Below the pieces are notes generated by a model. The model was not told where the DNA came from. It saw only the letters and a list, made by a program, of their open reading frames with translations, and ran no database searches. DNA of 64,000 nt from Streptomyces atratus (GTDB lineage: Bacteria > Actinomycetota > Actinomycetes > Streptomycetales > Streptomycetaceae), in assembly GCF_900119365.1 (NCBI RefSeq), contig NZ_FPJO01000011.1:1-64000 (forward strand), given 5' to 3'. How positions within the stretch are numbered: position 1 is the first letter of the stretch; each line of letters starts with the position of its first letter. Shown here piece after piece: positions 16,347-24,878 of the stretch. The translations under genes and the position numbers were made by a program.

Positions 16347-17516
16347 TCAGGGGCGGCTGCCGCGCAGGCGACGGCGGTCGTGCGCGGGCTTGGGCGGCGA
16401 ATCGGCCAGCCGGAGCACCTCGCCGTCGCGTCCCGCCACCACCGGTTCGACCGAGCGGGCCGCCTTCGCCCGGTACTGGGCCGCGTCCGCCAGCCGGAAC
16501 AGCCGCCGCGCCGACACCACCGGGCCGATCGGATCACCGGTCGACGCGATCCCGCACGCCACCCCGTCCCCCTGCTCCAACTCGGCCGCCCGCTCGCAGA
16601 GTTCGGTGGCCACCCGGACCACGTCGTCCACCTCGGGCCCCACCGTGAGCAGGCAGAACTCATCACCGCCGAGCCGGGCCGCGAGCGCGCCGGGCAGCAT
16701 GGCGCCGCAGCGGGACAGCACCGAGCCGAAACGTTCCAGCAGCCGGTCGCCGACCGCGTGGCCCTGGGTGTCGTTGACCTGCTTCAGACCGTTGAGATCG
16801 CAGACGACCAGGCTGACCACCGCCCCGTCCACCCGGTGCCGCTCCACCGCCTCGTCCAGCCGCACGTCGACGGCGCGGCGGTTGGCCAGACCGGTGAGCG
16901 GATCGGTGAAGGCGAGCTTGCGGACCTCTTCGAGCCGTTCGCTCTGGGAGATCCCGGCGGCGACGACCGCGGCCAGCACGGTCGCGAAGTCCGCGTCCGA
17001 CCGCCCGAACACCGGCGCCCCCACCGGGCGGGCCACATACAGCTCGCCCCAGGCCCGCCCGTGCAGCACGATCGGGGCGACCACGCAGCAGCTGCGCCCG
17101 CGCCGGCGCAGCGCGGCCACCCGCTCCCGGCCGTATCCGCTGCCGTACTCCCGCAGCCCCGCGTCCCCGCCCGGCGCCACGCCGGCCGAACCGTCGGCGG
17201 TCTCGACCCAGGCGTCCGGCTCACCGCCCCCGGCCCACCGTTCATGCAGGAACTCGGTGATCTCCGGGAACTGGTGCACCGGATACGTCTCCGCCTCGGG
17301 GAACTCCTCCTCCCCTTCGGCCCGTTCGCCCGCGTTCACCAGCACCCGCAGCTCCCCGCGGCCGCGCTCCCATACGGAGAGCGCGGCGAAGCTGCCGCCC
17401 AGCGCCTCGCACGCCCCCAGCGCGGCCGCTCGCCACGACCCCCGCGGGGTGTGTGCCGCCGCCATCGCCTGCGCAAGCGAAACCACGGCCCGCAGCCGTG
17501 CATCATCACCACCCAT
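16347..17516 (-). CDS. GAF-GGDEF diguanylate cyclase
   Basis: 389 residues. A GAF-like sensor region (about residues 20-195) precedes a GGDEF domain. KLAFTDPLTGLANRRAVDVR opens the cyclase, DLNGLKQVNDTQGHAVGDRL is the metal/substrate region, and RLGGDEFCLL is an intact active site, so it should make cyclic di-GMP. The five residues before GGDEF do not contain an RxxD product-inhibition site. Position next to hutH matches the S. coelicolor gene I recall as cdgE (SCO4931); treat the name as tentative. Cyclic di-GMP controls development through BldD in this genus. Confidence 0.92.
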   Translation of the reverse strand: MGGDDARLRAVVSLAQAMAAAHTPRGSWRAAALGACEALGGSFAALSVWERGRGELRVLVNAGERAEGEEEFPEAETYPVHQFPEITEFLHERWAGGGEPDAWVETADGSAGVAPGGDAGLREYGSGYGRERVAALRRRGRSCCVVAPIVLHGRAWGELYVARPVGAPVFGRSDADFATVLAAVVAAGISQSERLEEVRKLAFTDPLTGLANRRAVDVRLDEAVERHRVDGAVVSLVVCDLNGLKQVNDTQGHAVGDRLLERFGSVLSRCGAMLPGALAARLGGDEFCLLTVGPEVDDVVRVATELCERAAELEQGDGVACGIASTGDPIGPVVSARRLFRLADAAQYRAKAARSVEPVVAGRDGEVLRLADSPPKPAHDRRRLRGSRP

Positions 17517-17611
17517 CGCTACAGCTTAAGTAGATTTGTGGTGATTTGATCAGTTTGGGGCTTTCGTTGCGTGCGCTTCGTGTCTCATCAGTTACCAAAG
17601 GTCACGTCGCG

Positions 17612-18424
17612 TCACTCACCGGGCCAGTTCGGCTTCCTCTTCTCGTTGAACGCGGCCACGCCCTCGGCCCGGTCCCCGGAGAAGGCCACCGAGCGCCAGG
17701 CGGCGTCCTCGACTTCGAGACCGGCCCGCAGATCGAGGCCATGGCCCAGCCGCAGCGCCCGCTTGGCGGCCCGCAGCCCCACCGGGGAGTTGGCGGCGAT
17801 CCGGCCGGCGAGCGCCAGCGCGGCCGCGCGGTCCTGTCCGGCCTCCACCAGTTCGTCGACCAGCCCGCTGTCGAGCGCCTCGGCCGCCTCCACCCGCCGG
17901 GCCGTGAAGACCAGCTCGGCGGCGCGCGCCGCACCGATCCGCCGCGGCAGCAGCTGCGTACCGCCGCCGCCCGGGATGACACCGACCGACACCTCGGGCA
18001 GACCGACCACGGCGGTGCGGTCGGCGACGATCAGGTCGCAGGACAGCGCCAGCTCGAATCCGCCGCCGAGCGCGAAGCCGTGCACGGCGGCGATCGTCGG
18101 CATCGGCAGTTCGAGCACGCCGGTGTACGCGGACCGGGCGGTGGGGCGCTGGCGCAGCAGGTCGGCGTCGGTGAAGGAGTTGCGCTCCTTCAGGTCCGCG
18201 CCCACGCAGAAGGCCCGCTCATGGCTGGAAGTGAGGACGGTGACCCGTAGGCCGGGGTCGGCGGCGAGCGCGGCGCAGGCGGCGGCGATCGAACGGGCCA
18301 TGTCCGTGGACACGGCGTTCATCGCTCCGGGCCGGTCCAGGACCAGCTCGGCGACGTGTTCCTGCCCCTCGTGGACCCGTACGACGACGAATTCCCCGAA
18401 CCGCTGCTCGGACGTGACGGTCAT
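17612..18424 (-). CDS. Enoyl-CoA hydratase/isomerase family protein
   Basis: 270 residues, crotonase fold. The oxyanion-hole segments FCVGADLKERN and HGFALGGGFELALSCDL and the second Glu region GLPEVSVGVIPGGGGTQLLP are present, so both catalytic Glu positions are kept, favouring hydratase activity. The ribosome site GGAGGGGTGAAGCC precedes ATG 18424. A palindrome overlapping the leader (18434-18460) suggests repression by a TetR-type factor. Substrate unknown; branched-chain or fatty acyl-CoA is likely. Confidence 0.92.
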   Translation of the reverse strand: MTVTSEQRFGEFVVVRVHEGQEHVAELVLDRPGAMNAVSTDMARSIAAACAALAADPGLRVTVLTSSHERAFCVGADLKERNSFTDADLLRQRPTARSAYTGVLELPMPTIAAVHGFALGGGFELALSCDLIVADRTAVVGLPEVSVGVIPGGGGTQLLPRRIGAARAAELVFTARRVEAAEALDSGLVDELVEAGQDRAAALALAGRIAANSPVGLRAAKRALRLGHGLDLRAGLEVEDAAWRSVAFSGDRAEGVAAFNEKRKPNWPGE

Positions 18425-18433
18425 GGCTTCACC

Positions 18434-18460
18434 CCTCCGGTTAACGATCGTTACCGGAGG
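18434..18460. promoter_or_regulatory. Operator-like palindrome before the enoyl-CoA hydratase gene
   Basis: TAACGATCGTTA at 18442-18453 is a perfect 12-bp palindrome, flanked by CCTCCGG (18434-18440) and CCGGAGG (18454-18460). It lies 10-36 bp upstream of the start codon and covers the ribosome site, so a bound protein would block initiation. The form is that of a TetR-family operator. No regulator gene is adjacent. Confidence 0.55.
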
Positions 18461-18512
18461 GATCCTATGGCGCGGCCCCGACAGCGGCCCCGGGAGTGTC
18501 CGGGCCCGGGAT

Positions 18513-19685
18513 TCAGGAGGTGGTGCGGCGGGCCAGCAGCCAGGGCTCCACCACGCCGAGGCCGCGCACCGGGCGCTGCCACATCGGCTGCAGCCCGTAG
18601 CGGTACTTGGGCAGGGCGACCGGCTCCACGCCTTCCTGGCGCTCCTTCTCGGCCACCGCGGCCTCCTCCGCCGCCTGCGCCTCGGAGGCCGGGGCGTCGC
18701 CGGTACGGGTCAGCTCCTCGGCGAAGGCCCCGTCCACCAGCACGGCGTCCTTCGGCGCTATCGACGTCAGCCGGCTGGCGAGGTTCACCGTCGTACCGAA
18801 GACATCGCCCATCCGGGTGGTGACCGTGCCGAACGCGATGCCCACGCGCAGCGCCGGCATGATCTCGTCCTGGGTCATCGCCTCGATCAGGCGCAGCGCG
18901 ATCTCGGCCGCGGTGCCCGCGTCGTCGGCGGCGAAGAGGACCTCGTCGCCGAGGGTCTTGATGAGACGGCCGCCGTGGGCGGCCACCAGGTCGGCCGAGG
19001 TGGTCTCGAAGGCCTCGACCAGCTCGCCGAGCTCCTCCTCCTCCAGCCGCCGGGTCAGCCGGGTGAACCCGACGAGGTCGGCGAAGCCGACGGCCAGGCG
19101 GCGGTCGACCATCTCCTCGTCGTCGGCGGCCTGCACGACCCGCCCGGTGGCGGCGGCCAGCTGGCGCCGCCACACATAGACCAGGAACTCCTGGAGCTCC
19201 GGGAGCAGCAGCTCGATCAGCGGGTACGTGACCTCGGTACGGGTCATTCCGGGCTCGGGCGGCTCGGTCAGCCCTTCCAGGAAGGAGTCGATCTGCCACT
19301 CCGCCAGCCGGGCGGTGGTCTGCCCGGTGGACCGGGCCACCTGGATCGCCATCGGTTCGCTGAGCAGCCCCGCCTCGACGAGACCGGCGAGCCGGCGCAG
19401 CGCCAGCACATCGGCCTCGGTGAGCGCCTTGGCCTGCCCGATGTCGGCGAAGCCCATGGCCCGCCAGAACCGGGAGGCCAGATCCATCGAGACACCGGCG
19501 GTACGGGCCGCCTGGAACGGCGTGTAGCGACGGTCGGCGCCCAGGATCAGCTGTTCCAGCCGGATCGCGAGGGGGTCGTCGGTCGGTTCCGCCGTATGGT
19601 CGACTTCGTGATGCGGTGTCGCGTGGACCGAGGGTTCCGACGGGGGCTGTGCGCCCGCACCGGAGGTCGTGTCGTCGACGGTCAC
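18513..19685 (-). CDS. cya: Adenylate cyclase (class III)
   Basis: 390 residues with a C-terminal class III cyclase domain. AVGFADLVGFTRLTRRL carries the first metal Asp, LIKTLGDEVLFAADDAG the second, and MGDVFGTTVNLASRLT the transition-state region. The N-terminal ~190 residues are helical without membrane segments (LRRLAGLVEAGLLSEPMAIQV), so the enzyme is cytoplasmic. I recognise it as the S. coelicolor Cya type (SCO4928), the cAMP source for germination and development. Start is GTG 19685 with AGGAGG upstream. Confidence 0.93.
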   Translation of the reverse strand: MTVDDTTSGAGAQPPSEPSVHATPHHEVDHTAEPTDDPLAIRLEQLILGADRRYTPFQAARTAGVSMDLASRFWRAMGFADIGQAKALTEADVLALRRLAGLVEAGLLSEPMAIQVARSTGQTTARLAEWQIDSFLEGLTEPPEPGMTRTEVTYPLIELLLPELQEFLVYVWRRQLAAATGRVVQAADDEEMVDRRLAVGFADLVGFTRLTRRLEEEELGELVEAFETTSADLVAAHGGRLIKTLGDEVLFAADDAGTAAEIALRLIEAMTQDEIMPALRVGIAFGTVTTRMGDVFGTTVNLASRLTSIAPKDAVLVDGAFAEELTRTGDAPASEAQAAEEAAVAEKERQEGVEPVALPKYRYGLQPMWQRPVRGLGVVEPWLLARRTTS

Positions 19686-19784
19686 CAGCCGCCTCCTGCC
19701 CGTTCCCTGCGCACTGCCCTGCCGATCTGTCGGTGGATCGCCTCAACGATACGGCAGGTGTGCCGTGGCTCACGCCCCTATGGC

Positions 19785-20029
19785 GTCCCGGAATGTTCCT
19801 GGGTGGGCCGGGGGGCGTGGGTGGTTTCGGTCAGTGGGTGGTTTCCAGGAGGGCACGGTCTTCATGCCCCGAGGCCTCCCGGAACGATGCCTGGGTGGGC
19901 CGGGGGGCGTGGGTGGTTTCGGCCGGCGGGTGGTTTCTAAGTCGTCCCGGAATGTTCCTGGGTGAGCCAGGGGGCGTGGGTGGTTTCGGTCGGTGGGTGG
20001 TTTCCAGGAGGGCACGGTCTTCATGCCCC
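19785..20029. repeat. Three ~61-bp imperfect direct repeats with a 24-bp spacer repeat
   Basis: Units start at 19786, 19877 and 19945 with TCCCGGAA and end in GGGTGGTTTC plus C or T, each carrying GGGGGCGTGGGTGGTTTCGG. After units 1 and 3 the same spacer AGGAGGGCACGGTCTTCATG + CCCC follows (19847-19870 and 20006-20029). The whole 1-spacer block thus recurs with a 159-bp period. Spacing is irregular (91 and 68 bp), so this is not a CRISPR. Every unit is strongly G-rich on this strand. Confidence 0.8.
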
Positions 20030-20125
20030 GGGTACGTGTTCGGGTGGGCCGGGAGGCTCGGCAGGGCAGGCACCAGTGAGTGGCCGACAGACGCCACGAG
20101 ACCCCCGCGCGCAGGCCCTTCGAAT

Positions 20126-20165
20126 GCCGGGCGAGGCGATTTCAGCCCGTCCGGCGATTGAGGAC
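20126..20165. repeat. Dispersed Streptomyces mini-repeat
   Basis: The stretch GCCGGGCGAGGCGATTTC followed by AGCCCGTCCGGCGATTGAGG and AC has the form of a short repeat scattered in intergenic regions of many Streptomyces. A related copy lies at 27475-27518, and a short piece (GCCGGCGAGGCCGAAC) near 31774. Confidence 0.6.
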
Positions 20166-20220
20166 AAAAAGGCAGCCGGACAGCCCCGGCGAGCCGGTCC
20201 GCGTCGCGGCAGCCCGGCCC

Positions 20221-21087
20221 TCAGGCCAGGCCGCCCCCCGCGCCCCGCAGGTGGACGATGTCGGCGGCCGACACCGGTTCCTGGAGGCCGTCGTCGGTGG
20301 ACAGGATCAGGCGGCCGTCGCTGTCGATCGCCACCGCTTCGGCGGTGAGCGTGCGGTCGCCGGGCAACTGGGCCCGTACCGTCCGGCCGAGCGTCGCGCA
20401 GCCCGCCGCGTACGCCTCCTGGAGGCCGCTCGCCGCCGCGTCGCCGTCCGCCGCGCGCCACTGGCCGTACCAGTGCTCCAGCGAGCGCAGCACGCCCCGC
20501 AGCAGGGTGTCGCGGTCGGTGGAGACGGCCCCGGCCAGGGCCAGCGAGCCGGCCGTGGGGACGGGCAGCTCATCGGCGCGCAGGGAGACGTTGAGGCCCA
20601 TGCCGACGACGACGCCGTCCCCGGCGCGCTCGGCCAGGATGCCGCCCGCCTTGCGCTCCATGCCCTCCACCGTGACCAGGAGGTCGTTGGGCCACTTCAG
20701 GGCCGTGTCGACGCCCGCGGCACGCGCCAGGCCGGTCGCGGCGGCGACGCCCGTGAGCAGCGGCAGCCAGCCCCACCGTTCGGCGGGGACGTCGCCCGGC
20801 TCCAGGTAGACGGAGAAGAACAGGCCCGAACGGGCCGGAGCCGTCCAGGTGCGGTCGAGGCGGCCCCGGCCCGCGGTCTGCTCCTCGGCGACCAGCACGG
20901 TGCCCTCGTCGAGCCCTGCCGCCGCCCGCCGGGCGAGCTCGGTGTTGGTGGACCCGATGGTCTCCACGACGTCGAGCGAGGTCCACAGGCCGCCCGGCCG
21001 CAGCAGTCCGCGGCGCAGCGCGGCGACGTTCAGGGGCGGCCGGTCCAGGTCCGACCAACGGTTCTGAAACGCATCCGAAGGTGTCAT
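20221..21087 (-). CDS. birA: Biotin--[acetyl-CoA carboxylase] ligase
   Basis: 288 residues. Attaches biotin to the carrier Lys of carboxylases through biotinyl-AMP. Key parts are ETIGSTNTELARR, the biotin-AMP loop TAGRGRLDRTWTAPARSG, and LKWPNDLLV with the catalytic Lys region, plus GVVVGMGLNVSLR. There is no N-terminal winged helix, so it is a monofunctional ligase and not a repressor. It sits divergently from pccB, and the biotinylated alpha subunit AccA2 is 3 kb away. Confidence 0.95.
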   Translation of the reverse strand: MTPSDAFQNRWSDLDRPPLNVAALRRGLLRPGGLWTSLDVVETIGSTNTELARRAAAGLDEGTVLVAEEQTAGRGRLDRTWTAPARSGLFFSVYLEPGDVPAERWGWLPLLTGVAAATGLARAAGVDTALKWPNDLLVTVEGMERKAGGILAERAGDGVVVGMGLNVSLRADELPVPTAGSLALAGAVSTDRDTLLRGVLRSLEHWYGQWRAADGDAAASGLQEAYAAGCATLGRTVRAQLPGDRTLTAEAVAIDSDGRLILSTDDGLQEPVSAADIVHLRGAGGGLA

Positions 21088-21221
21088 GCAAGCCAGACTA
21101 GGTGTGGCAAACGACGCACTGCCGAACCGTATCCGCGCCGATACCCTACGGATCAGTAGGTGTTTCAGTACCTGATCAGCAGCACAGTCGTCCCCGTGAC
21201 CAGGCAGGGAGCCGCCACCCG

Positions 21222-22805
21222 ATGTCCGAGCCGGAAGAGACCGACATCCACACGACCGCGGGCAAGATCGCGGACCTGCAGCGCCGAATCGACGAGGCGA
21301 CGCACGCGGGCTCCGCGCGCGCGGTCGAGAAGCAGCACGCCAAGGGCAAGTTGACCGCGCGCGAACGGGTCGACCTGCTGCTCGACGAGGGTTCCTTCGT
21401 GGAGCTCGACGAATTCGCCCGGCACCGCTCCACCAACTTCGGCATCGAGAAGAACCGCCCGTACGGAGACGGCGTCGTGACCGGCTACGGGACGGTCGAC
21501 GGCCGCCCCGTCTGCGTCTATTCGCAGGACTTCACCATCTTCGGCGGCTCGCTCGGCGAGGTCTACGGTGAGAAAATCGTCAAGGTGATGGACTTCGCGC
21601 TGAAGACCGGCTGCCCGGTCATCGGCATCAACGACGGCGGCGGCGCCCGGATCCAGGAAGGCGTGGCCGCGCTCGGTCTGTTCGCGGAGATCTTCCGCCG
21701 CAATGTGCACGCCTCGGGTGTCGTGCCGCAGATCTCGCTGATCGTCGGACCGTGCGCGGGCGGCGCGGTCTACTCCCCCGCGATCACCGACTTCACGGTC
21801 ATGGTCGACCAGACCTCGCACATGTTCATCACCGGCCCCGACGTCATCAAGACGGTCACCGGCGAGGACGTCGGCTTCGAGGAGCTCGGCGGCGCCCGCA
21901 CCCACAACACCACCTCCGGTGTGGCGCACCACATGGCGGGCGACGAGAAGGACGCCATCGAGTACGTCAAGTCGCTGCTGTCGTACCTCCCTTCGAACAA
22001 CCTGTCCGAGGCGCCCGCCTTCCCCGAGGCGGCCGACCTCGCCACCACGGACGAGGACCGCGAGCTCGACACCCTCATCCCGGACTCGGCGAACCAGCCG
22101 TACGACATGCACACCGCCATCGAACACGTGCTGGACGACGGCGAGTTCCTGGAGACCCAGGCCCTGTTCGCGCCGAACATCATCACCGGCTTCGGGCGCG
22201 TCGAGGGCTACCCGGTCGGCATCGTCGCCAACCAGCCGATGCAGTTCGCGGGCTGCCTCGACATCAACGCGAGCGAGAAGGCCGCGCGCTTCGTCCGCAC
22301 CTGCGACGCCTTCAACGTGCCCGTGCTGACCTTCGTGGACGTCCCCGGCTTCCTGCCCGGCGTCGACCAGGAGTACGGCGGCATCATCCGCCGCGGCGCC
22401 AAGCTGATCTACGCCTACGCCGAGGCGACCGTCCCGCTGATCACCGTGATCACCCGCAAGGCGTTCGGCGGCGCGTACGACGTCATGGGATCCAAGCACC
22501 TGGGCGCCGACATCAACCTCGCCTGGCCGACCGCGCAGATCGCGGTGATGGGCGCGCAGGGAGCGGTGAACATCCTGCACCGCCGGACGATCGCCGCCGC
22601 CGAGGACCAGGACGCGACCCGTGCCGAGCTGATCGCCGACTACGAGGACACGCTGCTCAACCCGTACGTGGCGGCCGAACGCGGTTACGTCGACGCGGTG
22701 ATCATGCCGTCCGACACCCGCGCCCACATCGTGAAGGGGCTGCGCCAGCTGCGTACCAAGCGGGAATCGCTGCCCCCGAAGAAGCACGGCAACATCCCCC
22801 TCTAG
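21222..22805 (+). CDS. pccB: Acyl-CoA (propionyl-CoA) carboxylase beta subunit
   Basis: 527 residues, carboxyltransferase subunit of acyl-CoA carboxylase, which supplies methylmalonyl-CoA and malonyl-CoA. The family blocks are KGKLTARERVDLLLDEGSF, GINDGGGARIQEGVAALG, LIVGPCAGGAVYSPAITDF (acyl-CoA oxyanion hole) and KAFGGAYDVMGSKHLGAD. ATG 21222 matches the family start. The epsilon subunit gene follows 14 bp downstream. In S. coelicolor this pair is PccB/PccE (SCO4926/4925, from memory). Confidence 0.95.
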   Translation: MSEPEETDIHTTAGKIADLQRRIDEATHAGSARAVEKQHAKGKLTARERVDLLLDEGSFVELDEFARHRSTNFGIEKNRPYGDGVVTGYGTVDGRPVCVYSQDFTIFGGSLGEVYGEKIVKVMDFALKTGCPVIGINDGGGARIQEGVAALGLFAEIFRRNVHASGVVPQISLIVGPCAGGAVYSPAITDFTVMVDQTSHMFITGPDVIKTVTGEDVGFEELGGARTHNTTSGVAHHMAGDEKDAIEYVKSLLSYLPSNNLSEAPAFPEAADLATTDEDRELDTLIPDSANQPYDMHTAIEHVLDDGEFLETQALFAPNIITGFGRVEGYPVGIVANQPMQFAGCLDINASEKAARFVRTCDAFNVPVLTFVDVPGFLPGVDQEYGGIIRRGAKLIYAYAEATVPLITVITRKAFGGAYDVMGSKHLGADINLAWPTAQIAVMGAQGAVNILHRRTIAAAEDQDATRAELIADYEDTLLNPYVAAERGYVDAVIMPSDTRAHIVKGLRQLRTKRESLPPKKHGNIPL

Positions 22806-22819
22806 AAAGGGCCCTGGCC

Positions 22820-23041
22820 ATGATCAAGGTCGTACGGGGCAACCCGACCCCTGAGGAACTGGCCGCCGCCCTGGCGGTGGTGCGGGCGCGCGCCGCGGCG
22901 ACGATGTCCGACGAGCCGTCCGGCACGCCGGCCGGCGGGCCGGCGCTGCCCGGCCAGTGGTCCGACCCGGGACGCATCGCCCGGCGCACACGTCATCTGC
23001 CGGGGCCGCGGGCCTGGGCCCGGACGTACTGGCCCGGGTAG
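22820..23041 (+). CDS. pccE: Acyl-CoA carboxylase epsilon subunit
   Basis: 73 residues. Opens with IKVVRGNPTPEELAAALAVV, the hallmark of actinobacterial AccE/PccE epsilon subunits, which hold the alpha and beta subunits together and raise activity. The C-terminal half ends in RAWARTYWPG. Start ATG 22820 has GAAAGG upstream, 14 bp after the pccB stop, so the genes form one operon. Confidence 0.93.
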   Translation: MIKVVRGNPTPEELAAALAVVRARAAATMSDEPSGTPAGGPALPGQWSDPGRIARRTRHLPGPRAWARTYWPG

Positions 23042-23069
23042 GCGCGGGAACATCCCTTCGCACACGTTT

Positions 23070-23105
23070 CCGGAGGTCCGGGCCTCTTCGGGTCCGGGCC
23101 TCCGG
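23070..23105 (+). terminator. Terminator after pccB-pccE
   Basis: CCGGAGGTCCGG (23070-23081) pairs with CCGGGCCTCCGG (23094-23105) with one G-T pair. It lies just past the pccE stop. Confidence 0.65.
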
Positions 23106-23196
23106 TGCGTCCGGGCGCGATCTGGCCCGTACGCACCACGGTGGTTGAGTACCCGTACTCAGGCGCGCCGTCCGCCGCGGCAGCAGGATCGTTTCC

Positions 23197-23325
23197 ATGC
23201 TGTGGTCCGACCCCGAGAACAAGCCGCCGAAGGAACTGCGCGACGCCCAGGACATGATGCGTCGTGCGGGGCTGGTGCTCGCTCTCGCGATGGTGGTCGC
23301 GATGTTCGTGGCCGGCATGCGCTGA
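23197..23325 (+). CDS. Small single-pass membrane protein
   Basis: 42 residues from ATG 23197. A charged N terminus (SDPENKPPKELRDAQDMMRR) is followed by one hydrophobic helix (AGLVLALAMVVAMFVAG). Its place between the carboxylase genes and maf is one where I recall a small conserved Streptomyces gene. Function unknown. Confidence 0.65.
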   Translation: MLWSDPENKPPKELRDAQDMMRRAGLVLALAMVVAMFVAGMR

Positions 23326-23376
23326 GCGGGGCCGGGGCCGGGCCGGGGCCGGTCCGCCTCTTCTACGATGGCGCGT

Positions 23377-23979
23377 ATGACTGATCAGCGCCGTCTCGTG
23401 CTCGCCTCCGCCTCCCCCGCCCGTCTCGGTCTGCTGCGGCAGGCCGGCTTCGCGCCCGAGGTGATCGTCAGCGGAGTGGACGAGGACGCGCTGAGCGCCC
23501 CGACACCGGCCGAGCTGGCGCTCGTGCTCGCCGAGGCCAAGGCCGCGGCGGTGGCCGGCCGGGCGGAGGCGGCGGGTGCTCTGGTCATCGGCTGCGACTC
23601 GGTGCTCGAACTCGACGGCGAGGCGCTCGGCAAGCCGGCCGACGGCGAGGAGGCCATCGCCCGCTGGAAGTCCATGCGCGGCCGGGCCGGGGTGCTGCAG
23701 ACGGGCCACAGCGTGATCGACACCGCGACCGGACGCACCGCCTCGGCGACCGCCTCCACGACCGTCCGCTTCGGCGAACCGACGGACGCCGAGATCGCCG
23801 CCTACGTGGCCACCGGCGAGCCGCTCCACGTCGCGGGCGCCTTCACCCTGGACGGCCGTTCGGCACCGTTCGTCGACTCCATCGACGGCGACCACGGCAA
23901 TGTCGTCGGGCTCTCGCTGCCACTGCTGCGCCGGCTGCTGGGCGAGCTGGGGATCTCCGTCACCGAACTCTGGGTCTGA
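23377..23979 (+). CDS. maf: Maf nucleoside-triphosphate pyrophosphatase
   Basis: 200 residues. Maf proteins hydrolyse dTTP/UTP or m7GTP-type nucleotides to monophosphates, removing modified nucleotides. The signature LVLASASPARLGLLRQAGF near the N terminus, GCDSVLELDGEALGKP (catalytic Asp region) and DSIDGDHGNVVGLSLPLL are intact. Start at 23377 or at ATG 23368, three codons upstream; neither has a clear ribosome site. Confidence 0.93.
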   Translation: MTDQRRLVLASASPARLGLLRQAGFAPEVIVSGVDEDALSAPTPAELALVLAEAKAAAVAGRAEAAGALVIGCDSVLELDGEALGKPADGEEAIARWKSMRGRAGVLQTGHSVIDTATGRTASATASTTVRFGEPTDAEIAAYVATGEPLHVAGAFTLDGRSAPFVDSIDGDHGNVVGLSLPLLRRLLGELGISVTELWV

Positions 23980-24006
23980 GAGCCGACGGGGCCGACCCGG
24001 CCCGGC

Positions 24007-24468
24007 TCAGACCGGCGCCGGAGCGCTCGCTCCGGCGCCAGCGGCGGGTTCGCCGGCGGGTTCGTCCGATCGGGTGCCGTACGCCACCAGCGTCAGCACT
24101 ATCAGCCCGAGCACCACCATCAGGATCGCGAACGCGGTCCAGCCGACCAGGCCGACCGTCAGCGCGCCCAGCACCCCGTGCACCACGGCGCAGAGGATCA
24201 GGACGATGCGGGCGAAGCGGCCGGGGGCCCGGTCGCGGATGCCGGCCAGCAGCAGGAGCAGGCCGCACAGCAGCAGGTACAGGCCGAAGACGCCGCCCAT
24301 CGCCCAGGTGCCGTTGGCCATGACGGCGGGGTCCATCCCGGCCAGCGACATGTCCTGGTTCTTGACCACCGTCGCCAGGATGCCGTTGATGAGCACGATG
24401 CCCACGGCTTCCGCGAACAGCACGAGCGCGGTCACGAACGCCACCGGTCTGCGCACCACGGTGCTCAC
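24007..24468 (-). CDS. Four-helix membrane protein, unknown function
   Basis: 153 residues with four hydrophobic helices (starting about residues 9, 57, 85, 108) and an Ala/Pro-rich C-terminal tail. Conserved in Streptomyces between maf and accA2. It is divergent from accA2 and convergent with maf. No family with known function recognised. Confidence 0.82.
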   Translation of the reverse strand: MSTVVRRPVAFVTALVLFAEAVGIVLINGILATVVKNQDMSLAGMDPAVMANGTWAMGGVFGLYLLLCGLLLLLAGIRDRAPGRFARIVLILCAVVHGVLGALTVGLVGWTAFAILMVVLGLIVLTLVAYGTRSDEPAGEPAAGAGASAPAPV

Positions 24469-24878
24469 CCCCTGTTACCTGCAGTACGTTGCGATAGCGC
24501 GGACCCTACTAACGGGTAATGCTCCGGACAAGGGTCCGGGCGATCTCCACCTCCGCCCCGCGCGCGGCGCGTGCGCGGGCGCACTCGTCGCGTACCCCTT
24601 GTCGCGGCTCTCGTGCGTCGCGCAAAGAATCGTTCGCCCATTAGTGGGGACTCGACAAAGAAACGCGAAAAGTCGCAGCTCGTCCGAACAGAGACCTGGA
24701 CCACACCTCGTGGCTACTGTGCGGTCATGAAACCCGGCGTACCGTGGTGCCACAAGGGATTTCGCGACTTGAGCAAGCCTCCAATCACACTCCGTGTGGG
24801 CAAGCTCACCATTGGGGACGGGTCGTAGGGCCGTGTCGGTAGTCCCTAAACTCAGCTTGTTTCAAGGAGGGAGCCATC
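24469..24878. other. 410-bp divergent region upstream of accA2, with a possible leader ORF
   Basis: Between the membrane protein and accA2. It holds AT-richer segments. A 33-codon ORF at 24727-24828 opens with MKPGVPWCHKGF and ends TIGDGS. It stops 50 bp before accA2 and could be a leader peptide or chance. TAAACT near 24847 is a possible -10 element. No palindrome stands out. Confidence 0.4.

Larger units (their letters stand above)
19690..20220. other. Gene-free stretch with tandem repeats
   Basis: About 530 bp between cya and birA without a credible gene on either strand. It holds three copies of a ~61-bp G-rich unit (listed separately) and a dispersed Streptomyces mini-repeat at 20126-20165. 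The cya promoter must lie in its left end. Confidence 0.7.

Noticed and set aside
19785..20029. CRISPR array
   Set aside because: The repeats are 61 bp, only three copies, unequally spaced, and the spacers are repeated. No cas genes are near.
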